A stretch of 48,455 bases of DNA from Myxococcota bacterium (GTDB lineage: Bacteria; Myxococcota_A; UBA796; UBA2385). Positions 18,351 through 27,190 of this stretch are shown here, piece by piece. Under the pieces are notes generated by a model. It was not told where the DNA came from. It made no database searches and saw only the letters and a program-made list of their open reading frames with translations. The stretch lies in contig JAKLKF010000054.1 in the NCBI GenBank assembly GCA_023150805.1, positions 1-48,455 of the forward strand, read 5' to 3'. A program made the position numbers and the translations under genes. Every line of letters begins with the position of its first letter. The stretch's first letter is position 1.

Positions 18351-19331
18351 ATGGCCACCCGCCCTCCCCTGCTCGCCCGCCTGGCCGGCCGCCTCACGGA
18401 GAACCTGCCCTGGCGCATCCTCTCGCTCACGCTGGCGGTGGCGATGTGGGCCTGGGTGCAGTCCGGCGAGGTGGTCGACGCACGCACCCGCGCGCGCGTG
18501 CGCTACGTCTGGCCCGAGGGCCTGGTGCGCGCCCGGCAGGTCCCCAAGACCCTGGTCGTCACCATCCGCGGCCCGCAGGGCGTCGTGCGGCAGGCCGACC
18601 GGGAGGACGTCGAGGTGGTGGTCGACCTGTCGGAGGCCGAGCAGGGCACCATCCCGGTGGACTTCACCGCGCTGGAGCTGCGCGGCCTGCCGACGGGGGT
18701 CGAGGTGGTGCAGGTCTCGCCCCCCGCGGTCGACGTGGAGCTCGACCGCGCGCTCAGCCGCGAGGTCGAGGTCCGCCCGACCCTGATCGGCGAGCCCGCG
18801 CCAGGCTGGGTCGTGGCCTCGGTCACGGTCGAGCCGGCCTCGGTGCAGCTCACCGGCCCCCGCGGCACGATGAAGGACGTCGCGCTGGTGGCCACCGACG
18901 TCATCGACCTGTCGGGCGTGCGCAGCGACCTGGTGGTCGACACGGCCCTGGCCATCACCGAGCGGGTCGTCGGGCTGGCGCCGGGCGCGCCCGGCCGGGT
19001 GAAGGTCACCATCGACCTCGACGCGGTCCTGGTCGAGCGCACCTTCGAGGAGGCGCCGGTCGAGGTCGCCGGCCGCGGCTGGGTCGCCCGCCCCTCCACG
19101 GCGCGGGTCGTGCTCAGCGGGCCCCAGGCCGAGGTCGCGGCCATCGAGCCCGACGAGGTGCGGGTCCTGCTGCGCGCGCCCGAGGTGGCGGACGGCGCGC
19201 GGGCGCCCGACCTGAGCTGGCGCAAGGACGACGAGTCCGGCGCCATCCAGGTCGAGCTGGACGGCCCCCGCCCCGAGGTGGAGATCGAGCGCGTCGAGCC
19301 CCGCCGCTTCTCCCTGGAGCGTGAACCGTGA
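18351..19331 (+). CDS. cdaR: CdaR, YbbR-domain regulator of CdaA
   Basis: 326 residues. One N-terminal span (NLPWRILSLTLAVAMWAWVQ) is followed by three YbbR-like extracytoplasmic repeats, seen as recurring 'V.V.GP...V......V....DLS' units near 75, 175 and 250. One base separates it from the cdaA stop. It is a predicted membrane partner that tunes diadenylate cyclase activity. The stop overlaps the glmM start. Confidence 0.9.
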   Translation: MATRPPLLARLAGRLTENLPWRILSLTLAVAMWAWVQSGEVVDARTRARVRYVWPEGLVRARQVPKTLVVTIRGPQGVVRQADREDVEVVVDLSEAEQGTIPVDFTALELRGLPTGVEVVQVSPPAVDVELDRALSREVEVRPTLIGEPAPGWVVASVTVEPASVQLTGPRGTMKDVALVATDVIDLSGVRSDLVVDTALAITERVVGLAPGAPGRVKVTIDLDAVLVERTFEEAPVEVAGRGWVARPSTARVVLSGPQAEVAAIEPDEVRVLLRAPEVADGARAPDLSWRKDDESGAIQVELDGPRPEVEIERVEPRRFSLEREP

Positions 19332-20569
19332 GCGACGAGCCGATCCGCTTCGGCACCGACGGCGTGCGCGGCCCCGCCGGCCGCTTCCCCATCGACGAGG
19401 AGGGCGCGCGGCGGCTGGGCCGGGCCGTCGCGAGCTGGGCGCGCCCGGTCCATGGCGGCCCCCCGCGCGTCGTGGTCGGCGGCGACCCGCGGCAGAGCAG
19501 CCCGGCGCTGATCCAGGCGGTCGCCCGCGGGCTGGCCGAGGGCGGCGCCTTCGCCTTCACGGGCGGGGTGATGCCGACCGCCGCCGTCTCCTGCGCCGTG
19601 GTCGCGGCGGGCGCCGACGCCGGCGTCATCGTCACGGCCAGCCACAACCCGGCCGCCGACAACGGCCTGAAGGTGGTCGACCGCGACGGCGGCAAGCGCT
19701 TCGACCCCGCCCCGCTCGAGGCCCTGCTCAACGGGTCGCCCGCCGCCGCCCCCGGCGGTCGGATCGAGCCCCTGCCCGACCCGCTGGGCCCCTGGCGGGC
19801 GGCGATGCCCCGGCTGGAGCTGTCGGGCCTGTCCGTGCTGCTGGACAGCGCCCACGGCGCGGCGGCCGGGGTCGCGCCCGACCTGCTCGCGGCCATGGGC
19901 GCCCGCGTCCTGCGCCGCGGCGACGCCCCCGACGGCCGCAACATCAACGACGGGGTCGGCGCCCTGCACCCCCCCGCCGACCTGCAGGGCTGCGACCTGG
20001 CGATCTGCCTGGACGGCGACGGCGACCGCCTGGCGCTGGTCCTGCCCCAGGTCGGCCTGCTCGACGGCGACGACCTGCTGTGGCTGCTCGACGACGGCGG
20101 CCCGGTGGTCGGCACCGTGATGAGCAACGGCGGCCTGGAGCAGGCCCTGGGCGGCCGCCTGCACCGCACCCCGGTCGGCGACCGCTTCGTCGCCCAGGCC
20201 ATGGCCGCGCTGGACGCGGGCATCGGCGGTGAGCCCAGCGGCCACATGCTGCTGCGCGGCGGTCCCCCCACCTCCTGCGGCCTGTACACCGCGCTCGCGG
20301 TGCTGGCGCGACACGCTGGCCCCGACGGCCGTCCCCGCCTCCCGCTGCCCACCGGCGGGTGGCGCCGCTGGGCCCAGGCCCGCCGCGACGTGCGCACCTC
20401 CCGCACGCCCGACGGCCTGCGCTCCCCACCGCAGGCCCAGGCCCTGGGGCTGCGCGTGCTCGTGCGGCGCTCGGGCACCGAGCCCCTCGTCCGGGTGATG
20501 GTGGAGGGGCAGGACCCCACCCTCGCCCAGGTCTGGGCCGACCGCATCGCCGCCGAGCTGCAGCCCTGA
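19328..20569 (+). CDS. glmM: GlmM, phosphoglucosamine mutase
   Basis: 413 residues from GTG. The N-terminus FGTDGVRG, the phosphoserine loop TASHNPAADNG, the Mg site DGDGDR, the sugar loop GEPSGH and the phosphate-binding loop RRSGTEPLVRVMVEG are all present, so the enzyme looks active. It interconverts glucosamine-6- and -1-phosphate for UDP-GlcNAc. At 413 residues it is about 30 shorter than the usual 440-450; the lost length is in domain 3, where the segment after GHMLLRGG is compact and Arg-rich. In the cdaA-cdaR-glmM arrangement GlmM can also inhibit CdaA directly. Confidence 0.94.
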   Translation: MSDEPIRFGTDGVRGPAGRFPIDEEGARRLGRAVASWARPVHGGPPRVVVGGDPRQSSPALIQAVARGLAEGGAFAFTGGVMPTAAVSCAVVAAGADAGVIVTASHNPAADNGLKVVDRDGGKRFDPAPLEALLNGSPAAAPGGRIEPLPDPLGPWRAAMPRLELSGLSVLLDSAHGAAAGVAPDLLAAMGARVLRRGDAPDGRNINDGVGALHPPADLQGCDLAICLDGDGDRLALVLPQVGLLDGDDLLWLLDDGGPVVGTVMSNGGLEQALGGRLHRTPVGDRFVAQAMAALDAGIGGEPSGHMLLRGGPPTSCGLYTALAVLARHAGPDGRPRLPLPTGGWRRWAQARRDVRTSRTPDGLRSPPQAQALGLRVLVRRSGTEPLVRVMVEGQDPTLAQVWADRIAAELQP

Positions 20570-20592
20570 CCTCCTCCCCCGCTGGAGCGCCC

Positions 20593-21369
20593 ATGACCCC
20601 CTCCTCCTCCACCGTGCTGCGCCGCCTGGGCGTCAACATCGACCACGTCGCCACGCTGCGGCAGGCCCGGCGCGAGCGCTACCCCGACCCGGTGGCCGCC
20701 GCGATGGCCGCCGAGCTGGCCGGCGCCGACCAGGTCACCTGCCACCTGCGGGGCGACCGCCGCCACATCCAGGACGCCGACCTGCCGCGGCTGCGAGACG
20801 GCGTCCAGACCCTGCTCAACGTCGAGCTGGCCTGCACCGAGGAGATGGTGCAGATCGCGCGGCGGGAGCTGGGGCGACGGCAGGGCGACCCGCGCACCCA
20901 CCGGGTCACCCTGGTGGCCGAGCGCCCCGACGAGATCACGACCGAGGGCGGGCTGGACGTCGTGGCAAACGGACCGCTCGTCCGCGCCACCGTCGAGCGG
21001 CTGGGCGCGGCGGGCATCGCCGTGAGCCTGTTCATCGACCCCGACGACGCCCAGGTCGACGCCGCCGCCGGCCTGCGCGGGCTGGGCGTGGACATGGTGG
21101 AGCTGAACACCGCCCGCTACGCCGAGCGGCACCGGGGAGAGCTCCTGCGCCTGCAGCACGCCGCGCGCCGGGCCGCCGCGGCAGGCCTGGAGGTCGCCGC
21201 CGGCCACGGCCTGACTCACCACAACCTGCCGGCGATGGTCGCCCAGGTCCCCGAGGTGGTCGAGTACAACATCGGCCACAGCATCATCGCCCGGGCCGTG
21301 TTCACCGGCCTGGACACCGCGGTGCGCGACCTGCTGGCCATCATCCGCCACCCCGGGGGCCGGGGGTGA
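20593..21369 (+). CDS. pdxJ: PdxJ, pyridoxine 5'-phosphate synthase
   Basis: 258 residues. VNIDHVATLRQAR at the start, HLRGDRRHIQD, FIDPD, VELNTARYAE, AAGHGLTHHN and YNIGHSIIARAVF match the PdxJ TIM barrel and its phosphate and catalytic His/Glu sites. It condenses 1-deoxyxylulose-5-phosphate with 3-amino-2-oxopropyl phosphate in vitamin B6 synthesis. The ATG has GGAG ten bases upstream behind a short C/T-rich leader. The stop overlaps the GTG of the next gene. Confidence 0.95.
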   Translation: MTPSSSTVLRRLGVNIDHVATLRQARRERYPDPVAAAMAAELAGADQVTCHLRGDRRHIQDADLPRLRDGVQTLLNVELACTEEMVQIARRELGRRQGDPRTHRVTLVAERPDEITTEGGLDVVANGPLVRATVERLGAAGIAVSLFIDPDDAQVDAAAGLRGLGVDMVELNTARYAERHRGELLRLQHAARRAAAAGLEVAAGHGLTHHNLPAMVAQVPEVVEYNIGHSIIARAVFTGLDTAVRDLLAIIRHPGGRG

Positions 21370-22772
21370 TCCCCGTCGCGGGGGCCGCCCGCACCCGCGC
21401 GCTGGACCAGGCGGTGATCGACGGCCTGGGGATCCCGGGCCGGGTGCTGATGGAGGTGGCCGGGCGCGGGGTGGCCGAGCAGGTGCACGCGCGCTGGCCG
21501 GGCGCGGCCGTGGCCGTCCTGTGCGGGCCCGGCAACAACGGCGGGGACGGCTTCGTCATCGCGCGGTGGCTGCACCTGTGGGGCCACCCGGTGCGGGTCT
21601 GGGCGCCCCGGCCCTCGACCACCGACGAGGCGCGAGAGAACCGCGCCCTGGCCCAGGGGCTGGTCCCCTTCCAGGATCTGGACGAGGCGCTGCAGGGCGC
21701 CGCGGTCGTGGTGGACGCGATGCTGGGCACGGGCCAGCAGCAGGCGCCGCGGGGCTGGGCCGAGCAGGGCCTGCGCGCGCTGGGCAGGGCGCCGGCGCGC
21801 GTCGCGGTCGACGTGCCGACCGGCCTGTGCGCCGACACCGGCCGGCCCCTGCACCCCGACCTGCCCGCCTTCGACCTGACCGTCGCCCTGGGGCGCCACA
21901 AGCCCGGCCTGTGGTGCGCGCCGGGCCTGCACCTGCGCGGCGAGCTGCACCTGGTGGACATCGGGCTCGACCTGGGGGCCCGGGTCGACCCCACCCTGTC
22001 GACCCCCGACGCCTGGCTGCTGGAGGCCCCCGACGTCGTGGCCTGGGCGCCAGCCGAGCGCCCCGACGCGGCCAAGTGGCACCGCGGCCACGTCGCGATC
22101 CGGGGGGGCGGGGGCGCCGCCGTGCTGGCCGCCCACGGCGCCTTCCGCGCCGGCGCCGGGCTGGTGACGCTGCTGGCCCCGCGCGACCGCTGGCCCTCCC
22201 TGCACGGCCTGTGGCCCGAGGTCATCCTGGCGGAGCCCCAGGCCCTGGACCCGCGGCGGCACGACGCCCTGGTGCTGGGACCCGGCCTGGGCACCGACGC
22301 CGGCGAGGAGGTTGCCGCCCTCTGGCAGGGCTTCCCCGGGCCGGTGCTCGCCGACGCCGACGCGCTCACCGTCCTGGCCCGCGACGGCCTGCGGGCGCCG
22401 GCCGACCGGGTGCGGGCCCTGACCCCGCACGCCGCCGAGGCCGCACGGCTGCTGGCCTGCACGCCCGCCGAGGTCGACGCCGACCGCCTGCGCGCCGTCG
22501 GGTCGCTGCGCGCCTGGGGCACGCCGCTGCTCAAGGGGCCCGGCACGCTGATCGGCGCCACGGACGCCCCGTGGATCGTGCCCACCGGCACCGTGGCCCT
22601 GGCCACCGCCGGCACCGGCGACGTGCTGGCCGGCCTGGCCGGCGGCTACCTCGCCCGCGGGCTGCCGCCGGAGCGCGCCCTAGCCCTGGCGGCCTGGCGC
22701 CACGGCCTGGCCGGCCAGCGGATGCCGGCAGGGGGGACCGCCAGCGACCTGGTGCAGGCGCTGCGGACCTGA
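21366..22772 (+). CDS. nnr: Bifunctional NAD(P)HX epimerase/dehydratase
   Basis: 468 residues. The N-terminal YjeF_N half (about 1-205) has GPGNNGGDGFVIAR and VDVPTGLCADTG, the epimerase site. The C-terminal ribokinase-like half has LGPGLGTD, LTPHAAEAARLL, LLKGPGTLIG and TGTGDVLAGL equivalents (ATAGTGDVLAG), the ADP-dependent dehydratase site. Together they repair hydrated NADH and NADPH. The position right after pdxJ at the end of the ftsH-glmM run is probably operon-based. Confidence 0.93.
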   Translation: MIPVAGAARTRALDQAVIDGLGIPGRVLMEVAGRGVAEQVHARWPGAAVAVLCGPGNNGGDGFVIARWLHLWGHPVRVWAPRPSTTDEARENRALAQGLVPFQDLDEALQGAAVVVDAMLGTGQQQAPRGWAEQGLRALGRAPARVAVDVPTGLCADTGRPLHPDLPAFDLTVALGRHKPGLWCAPGLHLRGELHLVDIGLDLGARVDPTLSTPDAWLLEAPDVVAWAPAERPDAAKWHRGHVAIRGGGGAAVLAAHGAFRAGAGLVTLLAPRDRWPSLHGLWPEVILAEPQALDPRRHDALVLGPGLGTDAGEEVAALWQGFPGPVLADADALTVLARDGLRAPADRVRALTPHAAEAARLLACTPAEVDADRLRAVGSLRAWGTPLLKGPGTLIGATDAPWIVPTGTVALATAGTGDVLAGLAGGYLARGLPPERALALAAWRHGLAGQRMPAGGTASDLVQALRT

Positions 22773-22862
22773 TCCGCGCCACCCGGCGGGTCGTCCCTGC
22801 CCGCGACCGGTTGCCCCAGGCCGAACCCATGGCGCGGCCCGAGGGCCGGATAGCCGCGAGCC

Positions 22863-23039
22863 ATGCCGCACCTCTCCCCCCTCCTGCTCTCCGTCCTGGG
22901 CGTCGGCCTGGGCGGCGGCGCCGGCTTCGCCTGGTACCGCCTGGTCGGCTGCCGCACCGGCGCCTGCCCGCTGATGTCGACCTGGTGGTCCGCCACCCTG
23001 CTGGGCGCGATCTTCGGGCTGGCGATGGCCAACCGCTGA
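22863..23039 (+). CDS. DUF6132-like small membrane protein
   Basis: 58 residues, too short for most gene calls. The sequence shows a Gly-rich membrane span (LLLSVLGVGLGGGAGFAWY), the motif VGCRTGACPL and a second span (WWSATLLGAIFGLAMA). The GCxxGxCP motif between two spans matches small membrane proteins of the DUF6132 type. The two cysteines flanking Gly-Ala could bind a metal or a disulfide; the function is unknown. The reading frame is clean from ATG to TGA and sits in a 380-bp stretch between the NAD(P)HX repair gene and glnA that has no other gene. Confidence 0.72.
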   Translation: MPHLSPLLLSVLGVGLGGGAGFAWYRLVGCRTGACPLMSTWWSATLLGAIFGLAMANR

Positions 23040-23154
23040 GCGGCGGGACGCGGGGCCGGGGCACGGGGCGCGGTCGGGGCCGCGCGCCGCGACGTCGCGC
23101 CCCGCTGCGGGGGCGGCGCGCTCGTGCGACATTGGCCGGCCCGCAGGAGTCCCC

Positions 23155-24570
23155 ATGTTCGCCACCCACGCCGAGGCCCTCCGCCACCTGGAGCAGCACC
23201 AGGTCGAGCTGATCGACTTCCTCTACGTCGACCTGTTCGGCGGGCTGCACGCCCTGACGCTGCCGCGCGCCTACATCTCCGAGCGCACCTTCGTCGAGGG
23301 GGTCGGCGTCGACGGCTCCTCCATCCCCGGCATGGGCAGCCTGGAGTCCGGGGACCGCAGCGTCCTGCCCGACCCGGCCAGCTTCTTCCGCTACGACCGC
23401 GGCCCGCACCGCAAGCTGGCCGTGCTGTGCGACATCGTCGAGGCCGACACGAAGGCGCCCGCCCGCGCCTGTCCCCGGTCGCTGGCGCGGCGCGCCGAGC
23501 GCCTGCTCTCGGCGCTGGGCATCGCCAGCCGCTCGCAGTGGGGGCCCGAGCTGGAGTACTACGTCTTCGACAAGGTCGAGGTGCACGACCGGCCCGAGCA
23601 CACGGGCTACCGCATCGAGAGCGCCGAGGCCGGCTGGGGCGAGGGGGGCACCGGACCGACCCTGCGCCACCAGGGCGGCTACCACGTGGTGCCGCCCGAG
23701 GACCGCCTGCTGGCCCTGCGCGACGCCACGGTGCGGCGCATGGAGGAGGCGGGGATCCCCGTGGCCCTGCACCACCACGAGGTCGGCGCCGCGGGCCAGG
23801 TCGAGATCGAGATCGGCTTCGACGGCCTGCTGGCCTCGGCCGACCACGTGACCAAGGGCAAGTTCCTGGCCCGGCTGTGCGCGGCGGAGGCCGGCCTGCG
23901 CGCCACCTTCATGCCCAAGCCGCTGTACGGGCACGCCGGCACCGGCATGCACTTCCACCAGCACCTCTTCGACGGCGAGAAGCCGCTGTTCTACGAGCAG
24001 GGCGGCTACGCCGACCTCTCGCCGCTGGCCCTGGCCTACACCGCCGGCCTGCTGGACAACGGCGACGCGCTGCTGGCGCTGACCAACCCCAGCACCAACT
24101 CCTACCGGCGGCTGGTGCCGGGCTTCGAGGCGCCCGTCCGCGCCTTCTTCAGCCTGGCCAACCGCTCGGCCGCGGTGCGGGTGCCTCGCTATGCGCGCAG
24201 CCCCCAGGCCAAGCGCGTCGAGTTCCGCCCCCCCGACGGCACCAGCAACCCCTACCTGGCCATGTCCGCCATGCTGCTGGCCGGCATCGACGGCGTCCGG
24301 CGCGCCCTGGATCCGCGGGCCCTGGGCCTGGGCCCGGTCGACGCCGACCCCGAGCACCTGCCGGCCGCGGAACGGGAGAAGCTGCGCCTGCTGCCCACCT
24401 CGCTGGCCCAGGCCCTCGACGCCCTGCAGCGGCGGCCCGAGTTCCTGCTGCAGGGCGGCGTGTTCAGCCGGCCCCTGCTGGAGGCCTGGGTCCAGGCCGG
24501 CCGCGCCCGGATCCTCGAGCTGGAGCGGCGCCCCCACCCGCTGGAGCTGGCCCGCTACCTGGACTGCTGA
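23155..24570 (+). CDS. glnA: Type I glutamine synthetase
   Basis: 471 residues. The N-terminal beta-grasp domain is followed by the catalytic domain: GVGVDGSSIPGM, ELEYYVFD (metal Glu), GQVEIEIGFDG, MPKPLYGHAGTGMHFHQHL (catalytic His/ATP loop), NPSTNSYRRLVPGFEAP (glutamate-shielding loop) and VEFRPPDGTSNPYLA. It makes glutamine from glutamate, ammonia and ATP. No NLYDLP adenylylation motif was seen near the C-terminus, so regulation is probably not by adenylylation. The 3' end overlaps the convergent tilS-type gene by 16 bp. Confidence 0.92.
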   Translation: MFATHAEALRHLEQHQVELIDFLYVDLFGGLHALTLPRAYISERTFVEGVGVDGSSIPGMGSLESGDRSVLPDPASFFRYDRGPHRKLAVLCDIVEADTKAPARACPRSLARRAERLLSALGIASRSQWGPELEYYVFDKVEVHDRPEHTGYRIESAEAGWGEGGTGPTLRHQGGYHVVPPEDRLLALRDATVRRMEEAGIPVALHHHEVGAAGQVEIEIGFDGLLASADHVTKGKFLARLCAAEAGLRATFMPKPLYGHAGTGMHFHQHLFDGEKPLFYEQGGYADLSPLALAYTAGLLDNGDALLALTNPSTNSYRRLVPGFEAPVRAFFSLANRSAAVRVPRYARSPQAKRVEFRPPDGTSNPYLAMSAMLLAGIDGVRRALDPRALGLGPVDADPEHLPAAEREKLRLLPTSLAQALDALQRRPEFLLQGGVFSRPLLEAWVQAGRARILELERRPHPLELARYLDC

Positions 24571-26072
24571 TCGGGCTCCGGCCCGACCGCGACGAGCGGC
24601 CCCTCCACGCCGAGGCGACCCTCGTCCACCCGCAGGCACCAGCCCTGCCCCAGCTCCAGGCGCCAGGGCCGGCCCCGGTCCGGGCCGCCGGCCTGGGCCG
24701 CCCGGAGCAGCCGCTCCACGGCGTCGGCGCGCGGCACCACGCCCGCCGCCAGGCAGAGCCGCCGCACGGCCCGCGCCTGGAGCGCCGGGTGCAGCGCGCG
24801 CAGCCCCGCGATGCGCAGCCCGCCCGCCTCGACCAGCGCGGGCCAGGCCCCCTCGAGCAGCTCCTCCAGCAGGGCGTCCTCGCGCGCGAGCAGCCCGGCC
24901 GAGCGGGCCAGCCCGGCGACCGCCCCCTCGCGCAGGTCGCCCAGGCCATCGAGCAGCGCGCGCAGCCGCCCGCGCTCGCTGTCGGGGTTGCTCGGGTCCT
25001 CGACCCACGAGAGCCCCTCGGCCTCGGCCCAGGCCCGCAGGACGGTCCGCGGCTCGGCCAGCAGGGGCCGGCACCAGGGGGGCGAGAGCGGCTGCATCGC
25101 CGCCAGGCCGGCGCCGCCGCTGCCGCTGACGAGGCGCTGGAGCACGGTCTCCGCCTGGTCGTCCTGGTGGTGGGCGGTGGCGATGCGGTCGGCACCAACG
25201 GCCAGCAGGGCGGCCTGCCGGGCCTGGCGGGCACGGCGCGCGAGATCGCCGCCGGGGGACAGGTGGAGCCGTGCCGTGTGAAAAGGCACATCCAGGCGCG
25301 CACAGTGTTGCGCGACCGTCGCGACCTCCTGCGACGCCTCGGGGCGCAGGCCGTGGTCCAGGCTCATCCCCTCCAGGCGCGCGCCGTGCCCCTCCTGGGT
25401 CCGCCAGAGCAGCTCCAGCAGCACGGTGGAGTCCAGGCCGCCGCTGACGGCCACCAGCACCCGGTCCCCCGGCCGCCACAGCTCCTGGCGGCGCACGGCC
25501 TCCAGCAGCCGCGCGGGCAGGGTGCGCGCCCGGCCCTGCGCGCGCAGCGCCCCCCGACCCGGCAGCTCCGCGACCGACAGCCCCGCCGGCACCTCGTCCT
25601 GGGGGTGGGCCCGCACGCGGTGCCGGTGACCGCAGCGCGCGCAGCGGTGGTGGACGTGGACCTGGCCGCCGACCAGCTCCAGCGAGACGGGCTCCAGCAG
25701 GCCCCCGCAGCCCGCGGCGCGGTCGCCGGGCACGACATCGACGTGCAGGCTGCGCAGGCAGTAGGGGCAGTGATCCCGCACCATGGCCCCGCCGGGCTCG
25801 ACGGCGGCGCCGCACCAGGCGCAGGTGAAGGCCTCGTCGCGGTGGATGGGGTTGGTGCGCACCTGCGCGGCGTCCTGGCGGTCCAGCGCTCGCCGCACCA
25901 GGACCTTGCCCGGCAGCAGGTCCAGCGCCTCGTCCGCCTCCCCCCGCTCGGCCACCAGGGCGACCAGGGCGGCGCGCAGCGCGGGGTCGCCGTCGACCCG
26001 GGCCCCCAGGGCCTTGACCTGCCCGCGGCTGCGGGTGCGGGCGAGGAGCTGGTGCAGGGCGGCGCGGTCCAC
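24555..26072 (-). CDS. RNHCP-TilS fusion: zinc-binding RNHCP domain joined to tRNA(Ile)-lysidine synthetase
   Basis: 505 residues from GTG. Residues 1-78 are helical and unrecognised. Residues 82-150 match the RNHCP domain: FTCAWCG (84, 87), RDHCPYCLRSLHVDVVPGDR (102, 105), GCGGLLEP and RCARCG (144, 147), two Cys-pair zinc sites. From about 200 comes TilS: the PP-loop VAVSGGLDSTV (207-217), SLDHGLRPEA, TAHHQDDQAETVL (299-311) and a TilS C-terminal substrate domain. TilS makes lysidine at C34 of tRNA(Ile)2 and is normally essential. RNHCP is usually a small stand-alone protein, so the fusion may tether a zinc/RNA-binding module to the enzyme. Confidence 0.88.
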   Translation of the reverse strand: MDRAALHQLLARTRSRGQVKALGARVDGDPALRAALVALVAERGEADEALDLLPGKVLVRRALDRQDAAQVRTNPIHRDEAFTCAWCGAAVEPGGAMVRDHCPYCLRSLHVDVVPGDRAAGCGGLLEPVSLELVGGQVHVHHRCARCGHRHRVRAHPQDEVPAGLSVAELPGRGALRAQGRARTLPARLLEAVRRQELWRPGDRVLVAVSGGLDSTVLLELLWRTQEGHGARLEGMSLDHGLRPEASQEVATVAQHCARLDVPFHTARLHLSPGGDLARRARQARQAALLAVGADRIATAHHQDDQAETVLQRLVSGSGGAGLAAMQPLSPPWCRPLLAEPRTVLRAWAEAEGLSWVEDPSNPDSERGRLRALLDGLGDLREGAVAGLARSAGLLAREDALLEELLEGAWPALVEAGGLRIAGLRALHPALQARAVRRLCLAAGVVPRADAVERLLRAAQAGGPDRGRPWRLELGQGWCLRVDEGRLGVEGPLVAVGPEPDQQSR

Positions 26073-26164
26073 GCGCCCCTCTCACGCGACGAGGCCCGTC
26101 CGGCCACCCGGGCGCGCGAGCGCCGGCAGCCGCGGACGGGCCGGGGTCCCAAGAGGGGGAGGGC

Positions 26165-27034
<870 letters not shown>

Positions 27035-27090
27035 GGGGGCTCCAGGGTGGCGGAGAGGTGGCCGCAGGTCGGCCGGTGCCGGAGGGCAAT

Positions 27091-27105
27091 GCATTCGCCG
27101 TGCCA
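27091..27105 (-). promoter_or_regulatory. Candidate sigma-54 promoter for the ETHE1-like gene
   Basis: Read on the minus strand: TGGCAC, five bases, ATGC, with G-C spacing matching the -24/-12 RpoN consensus TGGCACN5TTGC (one mismatch at the -12 box). Predicted start near 27080, about 46 bases before the GTG. Back-to-back with a perfect sigma-54 site on the other strand. Confidence 0.5.
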
Positions 27106-27132
27106 GATATGAGAGGGGCCGCCGGTGCGAAA

Positions 27133-27147
27133 TGGCACAACCCTTGC
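27133..27147 (+). promoter_or_regulatory. Candidate sigma-54 promoter for the HEAT-cyclophilin gene
   Basis: TGGCACAACCCTTGC fits all ten core positions of the RpoN -24/-12 consensus (TGGCACN5TTGC). Predicted start near 27159, about 32 bases before the GTG at 27191. No enhancer-binding-protein gene or obvious distant activator site is seen in the window. Confidence 0.65.
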
Positions 27148-27190
27148 CCGGCGACCGCGGCGATTAGGATGGCGCCCTCGGAGGTCGCCC

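Noticed and set aside
22531..26085. 1184-codon open frame on the minus strand covering glnA and tilS
   Set aside because: The TilS and glutamine synthetase frames carry all family motifs; this one does not.
27169..27171. ATG just after the plus-strand sigma-54 site
   Set aside because: Not in frame with the HEAT-cyclophilin protein; the GTG at 27191 has a ribosome-binding site and signal peptide.
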